From Vibrio hippocampi (GTDB taxonomy: Bacteria > Pseudomonadota > Gammaproteobacteria > Enterobacterales > Vibrionaceae): 64,000 bases of DNA. Both the position numbers and the translations under genes were made by a program. The DNA is taken from positions 1-64,000 of the forward strand of contig NZ_CAKLCM010000003.1 of NCBI RefSeq assembly GCF_921292975.1. Direction: 5' to 3'. This document shows, in pieces, positions 8,538 to 17,502 of the stretch (within the stretch, counting starts at the first letter, position 1; every line of letters begins with the position of its first letter). A model generated the notes under the pieces. The model saw only the letters and a program-made list of their open reading frames with translations. It was not told the DNA's origin and searched no databases.

Positions 8538-9242
8538 TTAAACAACGCAGGCTGAAATGACACCGATAATACCACCGAAAACGCCGCCCCAAACCACTAA
8601 CCATCCAAGGTGTTGTTTTATCATGGTTTGTACTATTTGTTTGACGAGTTGAGGCGTGAGTTCGTTTAAGCGTTGATCGATAATCGCCTCGACATTCTCT
8701 TTTACTTCTTTCAGCATGCTCGGTGATTCAAGTTGTTGCTTAAGGGCTTGCTTCACGGTGTCACTTTGGCTGATTTCCACAATAGACTGTTGCATTTTTT
8801 CAACGAATGGCGCTTTTAATGGTTCGAGTGCTTCTTTACCACCAAACATGGCAATCATGCCGCCAAATGAAGATTGCTCGATCACATTCACTAGTGAATC
8901 AAAGGTAGGATTTAAGTCGATACATTCCATAATAGGCTCTAGATCTAATTGATTCGAAGAACCCAACTCTTGACTTAAAAAGCGGTCGATATTCTCATCG
9001 GTAAAAAATTGTTCCATCATAAGGTGTTTGATGGCCAGCTTAAATTCCTCAAAACGGGATGGGATGACACCCGAACCATATAAACCAGGCACTTTTTCAA
9101 ACAGCATATGAACAGCAAGCCAGTTGGTAATGGCGCCAGAGAAGGCGAAGAGTCCGGCATAAAGCACAATGTGATTTTGGGTTAAATAGCCTGCTGCCAA
9201 TAAAGCCAGCGCGATAAAATTAGTAACTAAGCTTTTGTTCAT
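8538..9242 (-). CDS. DUF445 family membrane protein
   Basis: The 234-aa protein has two N-terminal membrane segments (residues about 5-50, including GLFAFSGAITNWLAVHMLFE), a long helical, charged cytoplasmic or periplasmic middle, and a C-terminal membrane helix (LGWLVVWGGVFGGIIGVISACVV). The ITNWLAVHMLFE motif marks DUF445/YjiN-related proteins. Their function is not established; structure suggests a membrane-anchored helical scaffold. It is transcribed alone and ends at a hairpin near 8450. Confidence 0.85.
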   Translation of the reverse strand: MNKSLVTNFIALALLAAGYLTQNHIVLYAGLFAFSGAITNWLAVHMLFEKVPGLYGSGVIPSRFEEFKLAIKHLMMEQFFTDENIDRFLSQELGSSNQLDLEPIMECIDLNPTFDSLVNVIEQSSFGGMIAMFGGKEALEPLKAPFVEKMQQSIVEISQSDTVKQALKQQLESPSMLKEVKENVEAIIDQRLNELTPQLVKQIVQTMIKQHLGWLVVWGGVFGGIIGVISACVV

Positions 9243-9423
9243 GTGAGTTTCAAAAATAATTATTAGGATACGGGCGATTCTAAAAAAAAATTCGTCACAG
9301 CAAAAGTGTTAGTTGTGTTGGATGCTCGTTGACTCGCTAAACTTTGAGATTAAATTTGAACCTGTTAACGAGTGAACTAATCTATTAGATGACTATGAAT
9401 GGAATCGATAAGAATCTAACTCA

Positions 9424-9912
9424 ATGAAACCTAACATCATTCGTGAGTGCAAGATAAAACAGCAGTGGTATCGCAGCGTGGTATACCTTTTTGGTCTTAT
9501 CATCGCGATGCTATGGTTTGATAGTCGAGCATTCGCCGCCAACCAATATGCGGTCTTCACCTTAAACTCAGATTTTCAACAGCTCTCCAATAGCAAAGCA
9601 AGGATGTTATATCGAGGCAAGGCGAAATCATTGCAAGGTAAACGAATCGAACTTTCCGATTGGCCTGAATCCTCTGTAGAGCGTTCAGAGTTTTATCAAT
9701 ATCTTTTGGGGAAGGATATTGCGCAGATGAATGCCTATTGGGCGGGTTTGTCATTTGCTGGCAAAGCCCGACCACCAAAAGAAATCCATAGCGCCTCTCT
9801 TGATTCATTAATTGTTTGGATGGAAGCCAAACCCAATCGTATTGGCTATGCGCCCCTTAACGCTGTTCCGGCAGAGGCGAAGGTGCTTTATGTTGTCAGC
9901 AAGGAGAAATAA
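9424..9912 (+). CDS. Periplasmic phosphate-binding-protein-like protein
   Basis: The 162-aa product has a signal-anchor or signal peptide (VVYLFGLIIAMLWFDSRAFA, then ANQYAVFTLN) and resembles the short PstS-like substrate-binding fold that Vibrio genomes often annotate as a phosphate ABC transporter substrate-binding protein. It is about half the length of a true PstS, so it cannot form a full two-lobed binder and no pst genes are near. It ends 2 bp before the porin gene, so the pair is an operon. The family is often found beside outer-membrane proteins; a role in sensing or porin function is a guess. Confidence 0.7.
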   Translation: MKPNIIRECKIKQQWYRSVVYLFGLIIAMLWFDSRAFAANQYAVFTLNSDFQQLSNSKARMLYRGKAKSLQGKRIELSDWPESSVERSEFYQYLLGKDIAQMNAYWAGLSFAGKARPPKEIHSASLDSLIVWMEAKPNRIGYAPLNAVPAEAKVLYVVSKEK

Positions 9913-9914
9913 TA

Positions 9915-10982
9915 ATGAAAAATAGCCTTCTAGCCATTTCTCTTGTGAGTGTTAGTTTACCTACGTGGTCTGCCATAGACTTGACAGATAACCTGAGCGT
10001 CAGTGGTTTCGGTTCGACTTCTTGGGCGAGTTCGCAGAATGAAACGGCTTTACTGGTAAACCGTAACATTAATGATGACAACTGTTTTGATTGCGATACC
10101 ACTTTCGGATTGCAGTTCGATTATTACTACAACGCTTTTAATGCGTCGTTGCAGTTAGTGAAGCGACCTCAAGATCATTGGAGTGAACCTCAAGTAGAAT
10201 GGGCTTATTTAAGTGCCGCTTATGACGACTTTGAATTTCGAGTTGGACGTTTAAGGCTACCGGTCTTTTTAGCATCGGAATACTACTATGTCGGTCATGC
10301 TTATACTTCTGCTAGACCTAACGAAGAGGTTTACAACAGCATACTCGGCGTGACGGCTTACAATGGTGCGAGTATTATTTGGAACCATTCATTATCAGAT
10401 GAAATGCAGTTATCACTGACGCCTTATGTGGGCTTTAAAGATAACAATGATGTAGAGCTAAATAAAGTGGTTAGCTTGGAGTTTGAAACGGAGTTTATGT
10501 GGGGGGTGAACGCTTTACTCACTGGGGATAATTACAGGATCAACTTTACTTATCTTGATTCAACATATGACCAGAAAGTCAAAGTGAATAATCAACAGAT
10601 AGCTTCATCTGATGATGAAGAAATCTCGTTGTATTCGCTTGGAGCGGAGTACGAAATCGGTCAATTGAAGCTAACCGCTGAAGGGCAATACAACGACTTG
10701 ACGAAATCTTGGTATACAGGCGCCGCGTATCGAATGGGCAAATTCACTCCCTATACCCAGTTCGGCCAGAAATATGCTAGGTCAACTTCGACGTCTATTT
10801 ACGATGGTAAAACGGGTGAGAGCTGGTTGTTAGGTGTCAGGTATGACGTTATGTATAGCGTTTCGATAAATGCAGAATGGCAGACTTTTAGCGCGTTCGG
10901 TGGTCAATCGGGTCCATTTGTTGAGACGCCTGTTGATAGTGACGCGGATATGTTTACGGTCATGGTCAATTTTGTTTTTTAA
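9915..10982 (+). CDS. Outer-membrane porin-like protein
   Basis: The 355-aa product has a signal peptide (MKNSLLAISLVSVSLPTWSA), many alternating amphipathic beta strands and a C-terminal Phe (MFTVMVNFVF), all typical of outer-membrane beta-barrels. The CFDC pair near residue 56 could form a disulfide in an early loop. AAGGAG precedes the ATG and overlaps the end of the binding-protein-like gene. It belongs to the general porin class, but its substrate cannot be read from sequence. A strong terminator follows at 11058-11085. Confidence 0.8.
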   Translation: MKNSLLAISLVSVSLPTWSAIDLTDNLSVSGFGSTSWASSQNETALLVNRNINDDNCFDCDTTFGLQFDYYYNAFNASLQLVKRPQDHWSEPQVEWAYLSAAYDDFEFRVGRLRLPVFLASEYYYVGHAYTSARPNEEVYNSILGVTAYNGASIIWNHSLSDEMQLSLTPYVGFKDNNDVELNKVVSLEFETEFMWGVNALLTGDNYRINFTYLDSTYDQKVKVNNQQIASSDDEEISLYSLGAEYEIGQLKLTAEGQYNDLTKSWYTGAAYRMGKFTPYTQFGQKYARSTSTSIYDGKTGESWLLGVRYDVMYSVSINAEWQTFSAFGGQSGPFVETPVDSDADMFTVMVNFVF

Positions 10983-11057
10983 TTGATTTAAAAGAAGAAA
11001 TCATAGGTTAGTCGTTATTAGTTCGACATAACCTCTTTCCCTTATCTATTATGTGCT

Positions 11058-11085
11058 GACGCTGCCCTCGGGCAGCGTCTTTTTG
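11058..11085 (+). terminator. Terminator after the porin gene
   Basis: GACGCTGCCC, a 2-nt spacer and GGGCAGCGTC, followed by a T run, form a strong 10-bp stem. Confidence 0.92.
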
Positions 11086-11502
11086 TTTTTATTGAATATC
11101 ATTTGGTGCCCTTATTCATAATATCTTGAATTAAAATGATATTTTTCATTTTTACATCTTCCGATAGTGATTGGGTAAAATATTGTCCAGTTTAGAGAAG
11201 CTTAAAAAGTGGCGTAATGAGACCAATCAAAAGCAGAAAATAGCCATAATCACTAGATACAAAGCCAAGGTTTTATCCAGTATTTGTGTAAATTATTTAT
11301 AAAAACGAGACTTTTGTAGGATATCAGGTGGTTAAACGGCGAAATTTGCTGACGGCAGTCTCGTTTTGATAAACAAGTACTTATTTGTAATACAAGATTA
11401 CGTTAAAATATATGTAAAGTTAAGAAAACTTAATTAAATCAACCGGTTGCAATAACCTCTCTTGATTTGTTTGTAATTTTATAACACAAAAGTGATGTAG
11501 AA
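11086..11502 (+). promoter_or_regulatory. Control region of the alginate lyase gene
   Basis: This gap has three visible structures. An 11-bp perfect inverted repeat (AAAACGAGACT 11302-11312, AGTCTCGTTTT 11357-11367) encloses a 44-nt loop. A TTGTAATACAA palindrome lies at 11385-11395. A perfect palindrome CAACCGGTTG lies at 11440-11449, the look of a LacI-family operator. No ORF of note is present. Confidence 0.6.
11385..11395. promoter_or_regulatory. TTGTAATACAA operator before the alginate lyase
   Basis: This perfect 11-bp palindrome has the TTGT-N3-ACAA form of many FadR-type GntR operators. It is shared with other alginate genes in the window. Confidence 0.65.
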
Positions 11503-13467
11503 ATGAAACATATGACCTTAAAAAGCTTACTAGCGACTTCAATCATGGTTGCGTTATCGGGTACAGCATTCGCTGACTCAATGGACATCAAAACTCCGGC
11601 ACCAAAATCTGTGACGGCTTCTGCTCATGACGGCAACACGCCAGACAGAACAATTGACGGTGATGCTTCAACACGTTGGTCTTCAAACGGTAAAGGCCAA
11701 ACAATGACGTTTGACTACGGTCAAGAGATTGCTTTTGATGCAGTAAAACTGTCTTTCCACAAAGGCGATCAGCGCAAAACTCTATTCGATATCGAAGTGA
11801 GTAAAGATGGTAAAAACTGGACGAAAGTTATTACTGGTGGCGCAAGTTCTGGCATCTCAGCGAACCTAGAGCGTTTCGACTTTGCAGAAACCACAGGTCG
11901 TTATATTCGTTACGTTGGTCAAGGCAACTCTAAGAGTGCTTGGAACAGTGTGACTGAATTTGTTGGTGTTAACTGTAAAACTGACTACTGTTCTGATCAA
12001 GAACTACCACGTACCCCAATCCTAAAGCCTGTTTCAATTGAAGCAAGTGGTCACGATGGTAACGGTCCAGATCGTCTATTCGATGGCAAGACAAACACGC
12101 GTTGGTCAGTGAATGGTGACGGACAATGGGCTGTGTACGATTACGGTTCAATCAACGAGTTCAATGCAATTCAAGCGTCATTCCACAAAGGTAATGAACG
12201 TCAGACTCGCTTTGATATTCTAGTTAGTGAAGACGGCAAAAACTGGGCTCCAGTTCTTGAAGGTCAGCTGAGTTCTGGTGGTGTAGTGGGTTATGAGCGT
12301 TTTGAGTTCAACCCAGTTAAAGCTCGTTTCGTTAAGTATGTTGGTCACGGCAACACCAAGAACAGTTGGAACAGTGTGACTGAGCTTGCAGCGATCAACT
12401 GTGATATCAACGCATGTCCAACTGAGCACATCATCACTCCTGAAGTGATTGCCGCTGAACAAGCAATGCTTGCTAAGAAAAAAGCAGACATGAAAGCAAA
12501 AGATGCACGTAAAGACCTACGTAAAGGTAACTTCGGTGCACCTGCAGTTTATCCGTGTGAAACAACAGCTAAGTGTGACTGGAATGCGCGTATTGAAACG
12601 CCGAAGTCACTGCCAGCAACACCAAAAGCGGGCAACAAGCCAAGCGAAAACTTCGACTTGACGTCTTGGTACCTATCTCAACCATTTGACCACAACAAGA
12701 ACAACCGTCCAGATGATGTATTTGAATGGGATCTTGCAAACGGTTATGAGCACCCAGACGTATTCTTTACAGCCGCTGATGGTGGTCTAACGTTTAAGTC
12801 ATTCGTTAAAGGTGTTCGTACTTCTAAGAACACTAAGTACGCGCGTACAGAACTACGTGAAATGCTACGTCAAGGTGACAAGTCGGTTTCAACTAAAGGC
12901 GTTAACGCAAACAACTGGGTATTCAGTTCTGCGCCGGTAGAAGATCAGAAAGCTGCGGGTGGTGTTGATGGTGTGCTAGAAGCAACACTAAAAATTGACC
13001 ACACAACGACGACAGGTGAACTTGGTGAAGTTGGTCGCTTTATCATCGGTCAGATCCACGATAAAGATGATGAGCCAATTCGTCTGTATTACCGCAAACT
13101 GCCAAACCGCGAGAAAGGTACAGTTTACTTTGCTCACGAGAATACACTAAAAGGCACAGATAACTACTTTGACCTTGTTGGTGGTATGACTGGTGAGATC
13201 GGTGACGAGGGTATCGCTCTTGGTGAGAAGTTCAGCTACCGTATCGAAGTCGTTGGTAACACAATGACAGTCTCTCTAATGCGTGAAGGCAAAGACGATG
13301 TAGTTCAAGTTGTTGATATGTCTGAGAGTGGTTATGACGCAGGTGGCAAGTACATGTACTTTAAAGCTGGCGTATACAACCAGAACATTTCTGGTGACCT
13401 AGATGACTACGTTCAAGCAACTTTCTACAAGCTAGAGAAATCTCACGGTAAATACGCGGGTAAATAA
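11503..13467 (+). CDS. Secreted PL7 alginate lyase with two CBM32-like domains
   Basis: This 654-aa exoenzyme cleaves alginate by beta-elimination. A signal peptide (to about residue 25, GTAFA-DS) is followed by two tandem F5/8-type C (CBM32-like) domains at about 30-155 and 178-303. Each carries an ASxHDGN.PDR.DG..TRWS signature and a C-terminal ITEFxGVNC-like end. A Lys-rich linker (310-345) leads to the PL7 domain (about 375-650). PL7 motifs are complete: RTELR at 448-452, QIH at 517-519 and YFKAGVYNQ at 619-627, with Tyr625 the likely catalytic residue. It stands alone with its own control region and terminator. The two CBMs are clearly homologous to each other and suggest internal duplication. 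Confidence 0.95.
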   Translation: MKHMTLKSLLATSIMVALSGTAFADSMDIKTPAPKSVTASAHDGNTPDRTIDGDASTRWSSNGKGQTMTFDYGQEIAFDAVKLSFHKGDQRKTLFDIEVSKDGKNWTKVITGGASSGISANLERFDFAETTGRYIRYVGQGNSKSAWNSVTEFVGVNCKTDYCSDQELPRTPILKPVSIEASGHDGNGPDRLFDGKTNTRWSVNGDGQWAVYDYGSINEFNAIQASFHKGNERQTRFDILVSEDGKNWAPVLEGQLSSGGVVGYERFEFNPVKARFVKYVGHGNTKNSWNSVTELAAINCDINACPTEHIITPEVIAAEQAMLAKKKADMKAKDARKDLRKGNFGAPAVYPCETTAKCDWNARIETPKSLPATPKAGNKPSENFDLTSWYLSQPFDHNKNNRPDDVFEWDLANGYEHPDVFFTAADGGLTFKSFVKGVRTSKNTKYARTELREMLRQGDKSVSTKGVNANNWVFSSAPVEDQKAAGGVDGVLEATLKIDHTTTTGELGEVGRFIIGQIHDKDDEPIRLYYRKLPNREKGTVYFAHENTLKGTDNYFDLVGGMTGEIGDEGIALGEKFSYRIEVVGNTMTVSLMREGKDDVVQVVDMSESGYDAGGKYMYFKAGVYNQNISGDLDDYVQATFYKLEKSHGKYAGK

Positions 13468-13498
13468 TTTTTAGCTAACTAGAACAAAACATGATGAG

Positions 13499-13530
13499 AA
13501 GCCAGTGGATTTATCCGCTGGCTTTTTTTA
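13499..13530 (+). terminator. Terminator after the alginate lyase gene
   Basis: AAGCCAGTGGAT pairs with ATCCGCTGGCTT (one G-U pair), followed by seven T. Confidence 0.9.
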
Positions 13531-13848
13531 TTTTGGGCTAGGGGTGATATGACTCCGTAAAAGTAGAAAAGGGGCTTAATTCAGTGGTTTAAAACTCCAC
13601 GCTCTGCCGACAGTGGTACTAACAGTATGAATTGATGGGAAAATAAAAATAAAACAAGAAATAGGTATCTATTGTGTATACATCATGTATAGTGTCGCTC
13701 AGCTCAAACAGTGAGCTATTGATAAACTATTTAGTTCAAGTTCTTCTCAGTATTCTTTTGATTCGTCATATCTATCCTGCGATCCCTTTTTCTTCATTTC
13801 TTATTTAGTAGCTTTCTTTTTTTACTCAATCAATCTATCGAGATATAT
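13531..13848 (+). promoter_or_regulatory. Upstream and leader region of the cold-shock gene
   Basis: No ORF is supported. The last 150 bp are T/C-rich and probably form the long 5' leader usual for csp genes. A short hairpin (AGCTC-AAACAGT-GAGCT) lies near 13700. Confidence 0.4.
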
Positions 13849-14061
13849 ATGTCAAATAAAACAACTGGTCTAGTAAAGTGGTTCAACGAATCAAAAGGTT
13901 TCGGTTTTATCACTCCAGATAACGGCACTGCAGATGTATTTGTTCATTTTCGTTCAATCGAGAGTGATGGCTTCAAAACATTAAATGAAGGCCAAAAAGT
14001 TGCATTTAACATCGAGCAAGGTGGCAAAGGCCCACAAGCTGCGAACGTTACAACGCTATAA
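13849..14061 (+). CDS. CspA-family cold-shock protein
   Basis: This 70-aa single-domain OB-fold protein binds single-stranded RNA and DNA and melts mRNA structure. Both nucleic-acid motifs are present: KGFGFITP (RNP1) and DVFVHF (RNP2). It starts [17 protein letters not shown], the usual Vibrio CspA pattern. A long T-rich leader precedes it and a hairpin follows at 14073-14107. Which of the several Vibrio csp paralogues it is cannot be fixed from sequence alone. Confidence 0.95.
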   Translation: MSNKTTGLVKWFNESKGFGFITPDNGTADVFVHFRSIESDGFKTLNEGQKVAFNIEQGGKGPQAANVTTL

Positions 14062-14072
14062 GCGCTTTTGGT

Positions 14073-14112
14073 GAGACCTTGCTTACTTTCCAGTGAGGTA
14101 AGGTCTCTCTTT
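14073..14112 (+). terminator. Terminator after csp
   Basis: GAGACCTT and AAGGTCTC pair at the base of a longer hairpin, followed by CTCTTT. Confidence 0.7.
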
Positions 14113-14133
14113 AAAGCATTAAAAAGGAGCAAA

Positions 14134-14226
14134 ATGACTCGAAAAAACAATCGGAAAATTTATTGGTACTATGCTTTACGTGAGCAGAAAACGGCGAATG
14201 AGCCAAAGTTAATCGTACCTAGTTAA
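14134..14226 (+). CDS. Possible 30-aa basic peptide
   Basis: A short ORF (M-T-R-K-N-N-R-K-I-Y-W-Y-Y-A-L-R-E-Q...) starts 5 bp after a near-perfect ribosome site AAAAAGGAG (14121-14129). It is strongly basic at the N-terminus with a WYY aromatic cluster. No family is recognised. The support is the ribosome site only. Confidence 0.45.
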   Translation: MTRKNNRKIYWYYALREQKTANEPKLIVPS

Positions 14227-14437
14227 TTATTACCTTCACCGCAATGAGACTTATTGGTCTTCCGCCACAAATCAGCAAATAGCGATGAGCTAAAGCGTCA
14301 TGTCCTTCCCAAAGTAAACACCAACGATTTGGATTTAACTTTTTTCATTTTGTCAGTCTGAACACATTGGTGAAATAAAAATTCGCAAGGTACTGCCTTG
14401 GGATCATTTACCTCTCACCTGTAATGGAGATCAGACG

Positions 14438-14584
14438 TTGAAAAAATCGAAAGGGCTTAAGCGGGCAGTTGTGAGCGCTGACAATCAGTCCAAAAGTGAG
14501 CGCCATGAAAATATTCATTTGATAAGAAAAAAGATCGAAAATATTTTGTTGGAACGCGAACAAGAAAAATTATGGAAATTATGA
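14438..14584 (+). CDS. Small 48-aa basic protein, TTG start
   Basis: The ORF opens with TTG 8 bp after GGAGA and encodes a Lys/Arg-rich N-terminus followed by an amphipathic helix (IHLIRKKIENILLEREQEKL). It ends 7 bp before the next small gene, so the two look like one transcript. The family is unknown to me. A helical, charged peptide near a cold-shock gene could bind RNA or a ribosomal partner, but that is only a thought. Confidence 0.5.
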   Translation: MKKSKGLKRAVVSADNQSKSERHENIHLIRKKIENILLEREQEKLWKL

Positions 14585-14591
14585 GGTTATT

Positions 14592-14801
14592 ATGAAAAAG
14601 CCAGCTAGAAGAACAGGTAAGAAAACGAGCAAAATGAGCAAAAATGCATTTGAAGAGCGTTTTTCTTATATGGTTCAAGAATACCAACAAGCCAAAGAAG
14701 TTCTTGATTCAATGGATGAAGGCTCTTCAGAGTATGCTAAACAGAAAGTCCATTGCGACAAACTATTCGCAAAAGCTGAACGATTTGTAAACGCCAATTA
14801 A
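14592..14801 (+). CDS. Small conserved helical protein
   Basis: The 69-aa product has a Lys/Arg-rich start (MKKPARRTGKKTSKMSK) and two predicted helices (AFEERFSYMVQEYQQAKEVLDSM, then EYAKQKVHCDKLFAKAERFV). I know similar short proteins in Vibrio only as hypothetical. GAGG lies before the ATG, and the preceding 48-aa ORF ends just upstream. Confidence 0.65.
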   Translation: MKKPARRTGKKTSKMSKNAFEERFSYMVQEYQQAKEVLDSMDEGSSEYAKQKVHCDKLFAKAERFVNAN

Positions 14802-14858
14802 AGGCTGTTCAACCATTCAGTAAACGTCCAAGATTTGGCTCTATTGATTAGAGCTAGA

Positions 14859-14891
14859 TAAAAAAAACGCCCAACCACAGGGCTGAGCGTT
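14859..14891 (-). terminator. Terminator after the DUF368 gene
   Basis: On the minus strand AACGCTCAGCC pairs with GGTTGGGCGTT (two G-U pairs), followed by seven T. Confidence 0.85.
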
Positions 14892-14942
14892 GATAGAAAG
14901 TTAGCGGTTAGAAAGCCAATTGCTAGAAAGCTCTAAATAAAA

Positions 14943-15875
14943 CTATTTGTTTGTAACGGGTTCACCGTTATCGGCAATTTTTTCCAATCCCAGTACCAAA
15001 AAGATAGCAGTGAACATCAAAATAATCGCGACAAGTAGTTGTGATGGTTGGCCCGTGATGTTTTCAAAACCGAAAGGTGAAAGGTTTTCTTGTAGAAGAG
15101 GGACTTGTTCACCTTTTGAGTTAGTTCTCCAGCTGATCGTTTCTTTCCATGGCCATAATTTGGGTAGTGTGCCAATCATCAAACCGGTTAAAAATACCAG
15201 AGCAAAGTCTCTGTAGCGTTTGAGCAACCAAGAAAGCAGATGCGAGAACGAAAGTAGCCCGATCACACACCCCATACCAAAGAGTGCCATAACATCAAGC
15301 TGCAGGCTTTTGACGGCGCCTAGAACGGGTCCATACATACCAATCAGCAGTAGAATAAAACTCCCTGAGATACCCGGTAGAATCATTGCGCAGATGGCGA
15401 TAGCGCCGGCAATGACGATATTAAAGCTGGTTGGATCCATTTGCAGTGGGCTAAGAATGGTAATGCTATAAGCAAAGATGACTCCGAGAAGTAAAAACAG
15501 TCCTTGCACCAAGTTGCGTTGCTGAACTTGTTTTAGTACGTGATAAACCGAAACTAAAATAAGGCCGAAGAAAAAAGACCAAACAGGGATTGGGTGTGTG
15601 TCTAGCGCCCATGAAATAAACTTAGCTAACGTCAGAATCGATGTCATGATCCCTGCAAACAGTGAGATCAAAAACAGACCATTGATATGAGTAAATGCAG
15701 CTTTAACCCCTTGCTTTTTGATGATACCGAACAAGCTAGGGTTAATGCGACGAATGCTTTCTAATAGAGTGTCATAGATACCAGTGATAAAAGCGATAGT
15801 GCCGCCAGAGACGCCGGGTACGACATCAGCAGCCCCCATGGCCATTCCCTTTAAAAAAGTAGTTAAGTAGTTCAT
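14943..15875 (-). CDS. DUF368 membrane protein, probable undecaprenyl-phosphate translocase
   Basis: The 310-aa multi-span membrane protein has the DUF368 signature near the N-terminus (MGAADVVPGVSGGTIAFITGIYD) and its repeat in the second half (AICAMILPGISGSFILLLIGMYG). The two inverted PG(V/I)SG motifs face each other in this family. DUF368 proteins (PopT; Vca0040 of V. cholerae) have been reported to return undecaprenyl phosphate across the inner membrane for cell-wall synthesis, with importance at alkaline pH. I infer the same here. It is a single gene with its own terminator. Confidence 0.88.
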   Translation of the reverse strand: MNYLTTFLKGMAMGAADVVPGVSGGTIAFITGIYDTLLESIRRINPSLFGIIKKQGVKAAFTHINGLFLISLFAGIMTSILTLAKFISWALDTHPIPVWSFFFGLILVSVYHVLKQVQQRNLVQGLFLLLGVIFAYSITILSPLQMDPTSFNIVIAGAIAICAMILPGISGSFILLLIGMYGPVLGAVKSLQLDVMALFGMGCVIGLLSFSHLLSWLLKRYRDFALVFLTGLMIGTLPKLWPWKETISWRTNSKGEQVPLLQENLSPFGFENITGQPSQLLVAIILMFTAIFLVLGLEKIADNGEPVTNK

Positions 15876-16281
15876 TGGCTCACTTAAATAGTTGGAAGTA
15901 AAATAATTATACGTTCTTTATCCCTAAATTACCTCAAGACCCTTAAATCCTACCGCTTAAGGTAATGTGGGTCATGGCGAAGAGACTAACAGAGGTATGT
16001 TAAGGCTTTCTCATCGTAGATGAGATTGTTCTGCATAAACGTTATTCAAAATAAACGTTCTTCTCCAGAAACGCTATGTTGACACACTCTTAGTAGAAAA
16101 AACATTGATAACAAATGGCTATTTATTTGTTGATAAATAATAAATCTAACTTATTACATGACTGCCTAACTTTACTTTATTACTAATGCCATCACCAAAT
16201 TTCACTAGTACCGTTGCTTGAAGACAAAAGAGATGCTGCGCGATGCAGAAGCTCAACCTTTTCCGTAATCCGATAGCCCAT
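15876..16281. other. Intergenic region without recognised feature
   Basis: The gap upstream of the DUF368 gene is AT-rich with a few short palindromes. I see no ORF, RNA gene or repeat I can name. Confidence 0.5.
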
Positions 16282-16283
16282 AC

Positions 16284-16320
16284 AAAAAAAGCAGTATTGG
16301 CAACAATGCCAATACTGCTT
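16284..16320 (-). terminator. Terminator after the glyoxalase-family gene
   Basis: A perfect 14-bp stem, AAGCAGTATTGGCA (16289-16302) and TGCCAATACTGCTT (16307-16320), with a 4-nt loop and a T run on the minus strand. Confidence 0.92.
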
Positions 16321-16343
16321 CTGTCATTTTCGACCTGAGAGAA

Positions 16344-16829
16344 TTACTCGTAATCAGAAGAGTAAGTCTCTTCATACGTGTGCGAGTAAAGCTCAAATAG
16401 GTTACCAAATGGGTCTTCCATATAGATCATTTGTGCTGGCTTGTTATCGTCTTCTGGGTGGTAGCGCATGACATCCATACGCGCTTTACCACCAAACTTT
16501 TCAACGTTGGCAATGGTTGTTGCGAAATCATCAGTTTGTAGACAGAAGTGAAAGATACCCAGACGCGAGAAGTCGACAACGTGACGTTCTTGACGTTCTT
16601 TCATCTCGAACAATTCAACACCAATGCCATCTGTTGTGAGTAGGTGAGCGATATTGAAGCCTTTGAAGCCCTCACCAAACACCTCGATACACATGCGACC
16701 GATTGCGGTTTCACGCTCTTCAACCACTTTAGTGTTGTTCATAACGATGCGTAGACCTAGCGCTTTAGTGTAGAACTCTACGGCTTTATCCATATCTCCG
16801 ACCATTAGGCCAATATGATTCATTTTCAT
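16344..16829 (-). CDS. VOC (glyoxalase-fold) family protein
   Basis: The 161-aa product has the two beta-alpha-beta-beta-beta modules of the vicinal oxygen chelate superfamily: MNHIGLMVGDMDKAVEFYTKALGL at the start and FHFCLQTDD plus YMEDPFGNLFELYSH at the end. His and Glu in these segments are the usual metal ligands. Substrate is unknown; the family includes lactoylglutathione lyases and dioxygenases. GGAG lies 7 bp before ATG 16829, which I prefer over an upstream TTG at 16841. Confidence 0.85.
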   Translation of the reverse strand: MKMNHIGLMVGDMDKAVEFYTKALGLRIVMNNTKVVEERETAIGRMCIEVFGEGFKGFNIAHLLTTDGIGVELFEMKERQERHVVDFSRLGIFHFCLQTDDFATTIANVEKFGGKARMDVMRYHPEDDNKPAQMIYMEDPFGNLFELYSHTYEETYSSDYE

Positions 16830-17502
16830 TATCTGCTCCAAATACCTGTGTTATTTGTTTCGTGTTTCGTTTCGATGTGGAGAAGTATAGGGAAAGGATG
16901 CGCCAATAAGAAATTATCAATTTTTATAATTATAATAATATGGCGTTATTGTAAATGTGGGGTGATGGGAGCGATTTTACGCTACTTTTCAGTCTCAGTT
17001 CGAAATGCATGCAATCAATTGTTCACTCAATAAAGAGTGGTTTTCTTATGGGGTTTGCTAGGTGAGTTTCACGCTTTTTTGTGGGAGTAAAGGCTAAAAT
17101 TGTTAATAAAGCTGTTAAAAAATTACTGAATATTAGAGGTTTTTTGTGATTATCATCACCTTTGGTGCGAATATAAGCGCTAAAGATGTAACTAATAACG
17201 ACAAAATGCCGTTGCGCGGAGCAAATATTATCACACTCTGTGATCTACCTATCAAAATGCTGCTTTGAACGGTTTCCATATAGCACTAGTTTCTTATTTA
17301 CCCTTTAGAGTGAAGGTAATGTATGGAACTTGAATAGCTTTAGGCTTGGGTGACGATTGTCGCCCCTTTTGACAAGGAGCCTGTTTTATTCGAGTTTCCA
17401 TTAGTCACCCTCCATGGAGTGTTTAGTCGGAGGACGGTGTAAATAAAGCCACCTTCCCATTTATGGAAATGGCGGCGAATGGACGAAAAGTGAGATTTCG
17501 CA
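16830..17502 (+). promoter_or_regulatory. malP promoter region
   Basis: No ORF is supported in this 670-bp gap. A CRP-like site TGTGA-N6-TCACC lies at 17145-17160. TCACACTCTGTGA at 17231-17243 is a second symmetric element. GGAGGA at 17429-17434 resembles a MalT box core; a related GGAGGG lies on the other strand near 17410. MalT/CRP control would fit the malPQ genes, but the MalT boxes are uncertain. Confidence 0.5.
17145..17160. promoter_or_regulatory. CRP site upstream of malP
   Basis: TGTGATTATCATCACC has both CRP half-sites with one mismatch and correct 6-bp spacing, flanked by T-rich and A-poor DNA. Confidence 0.6.
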
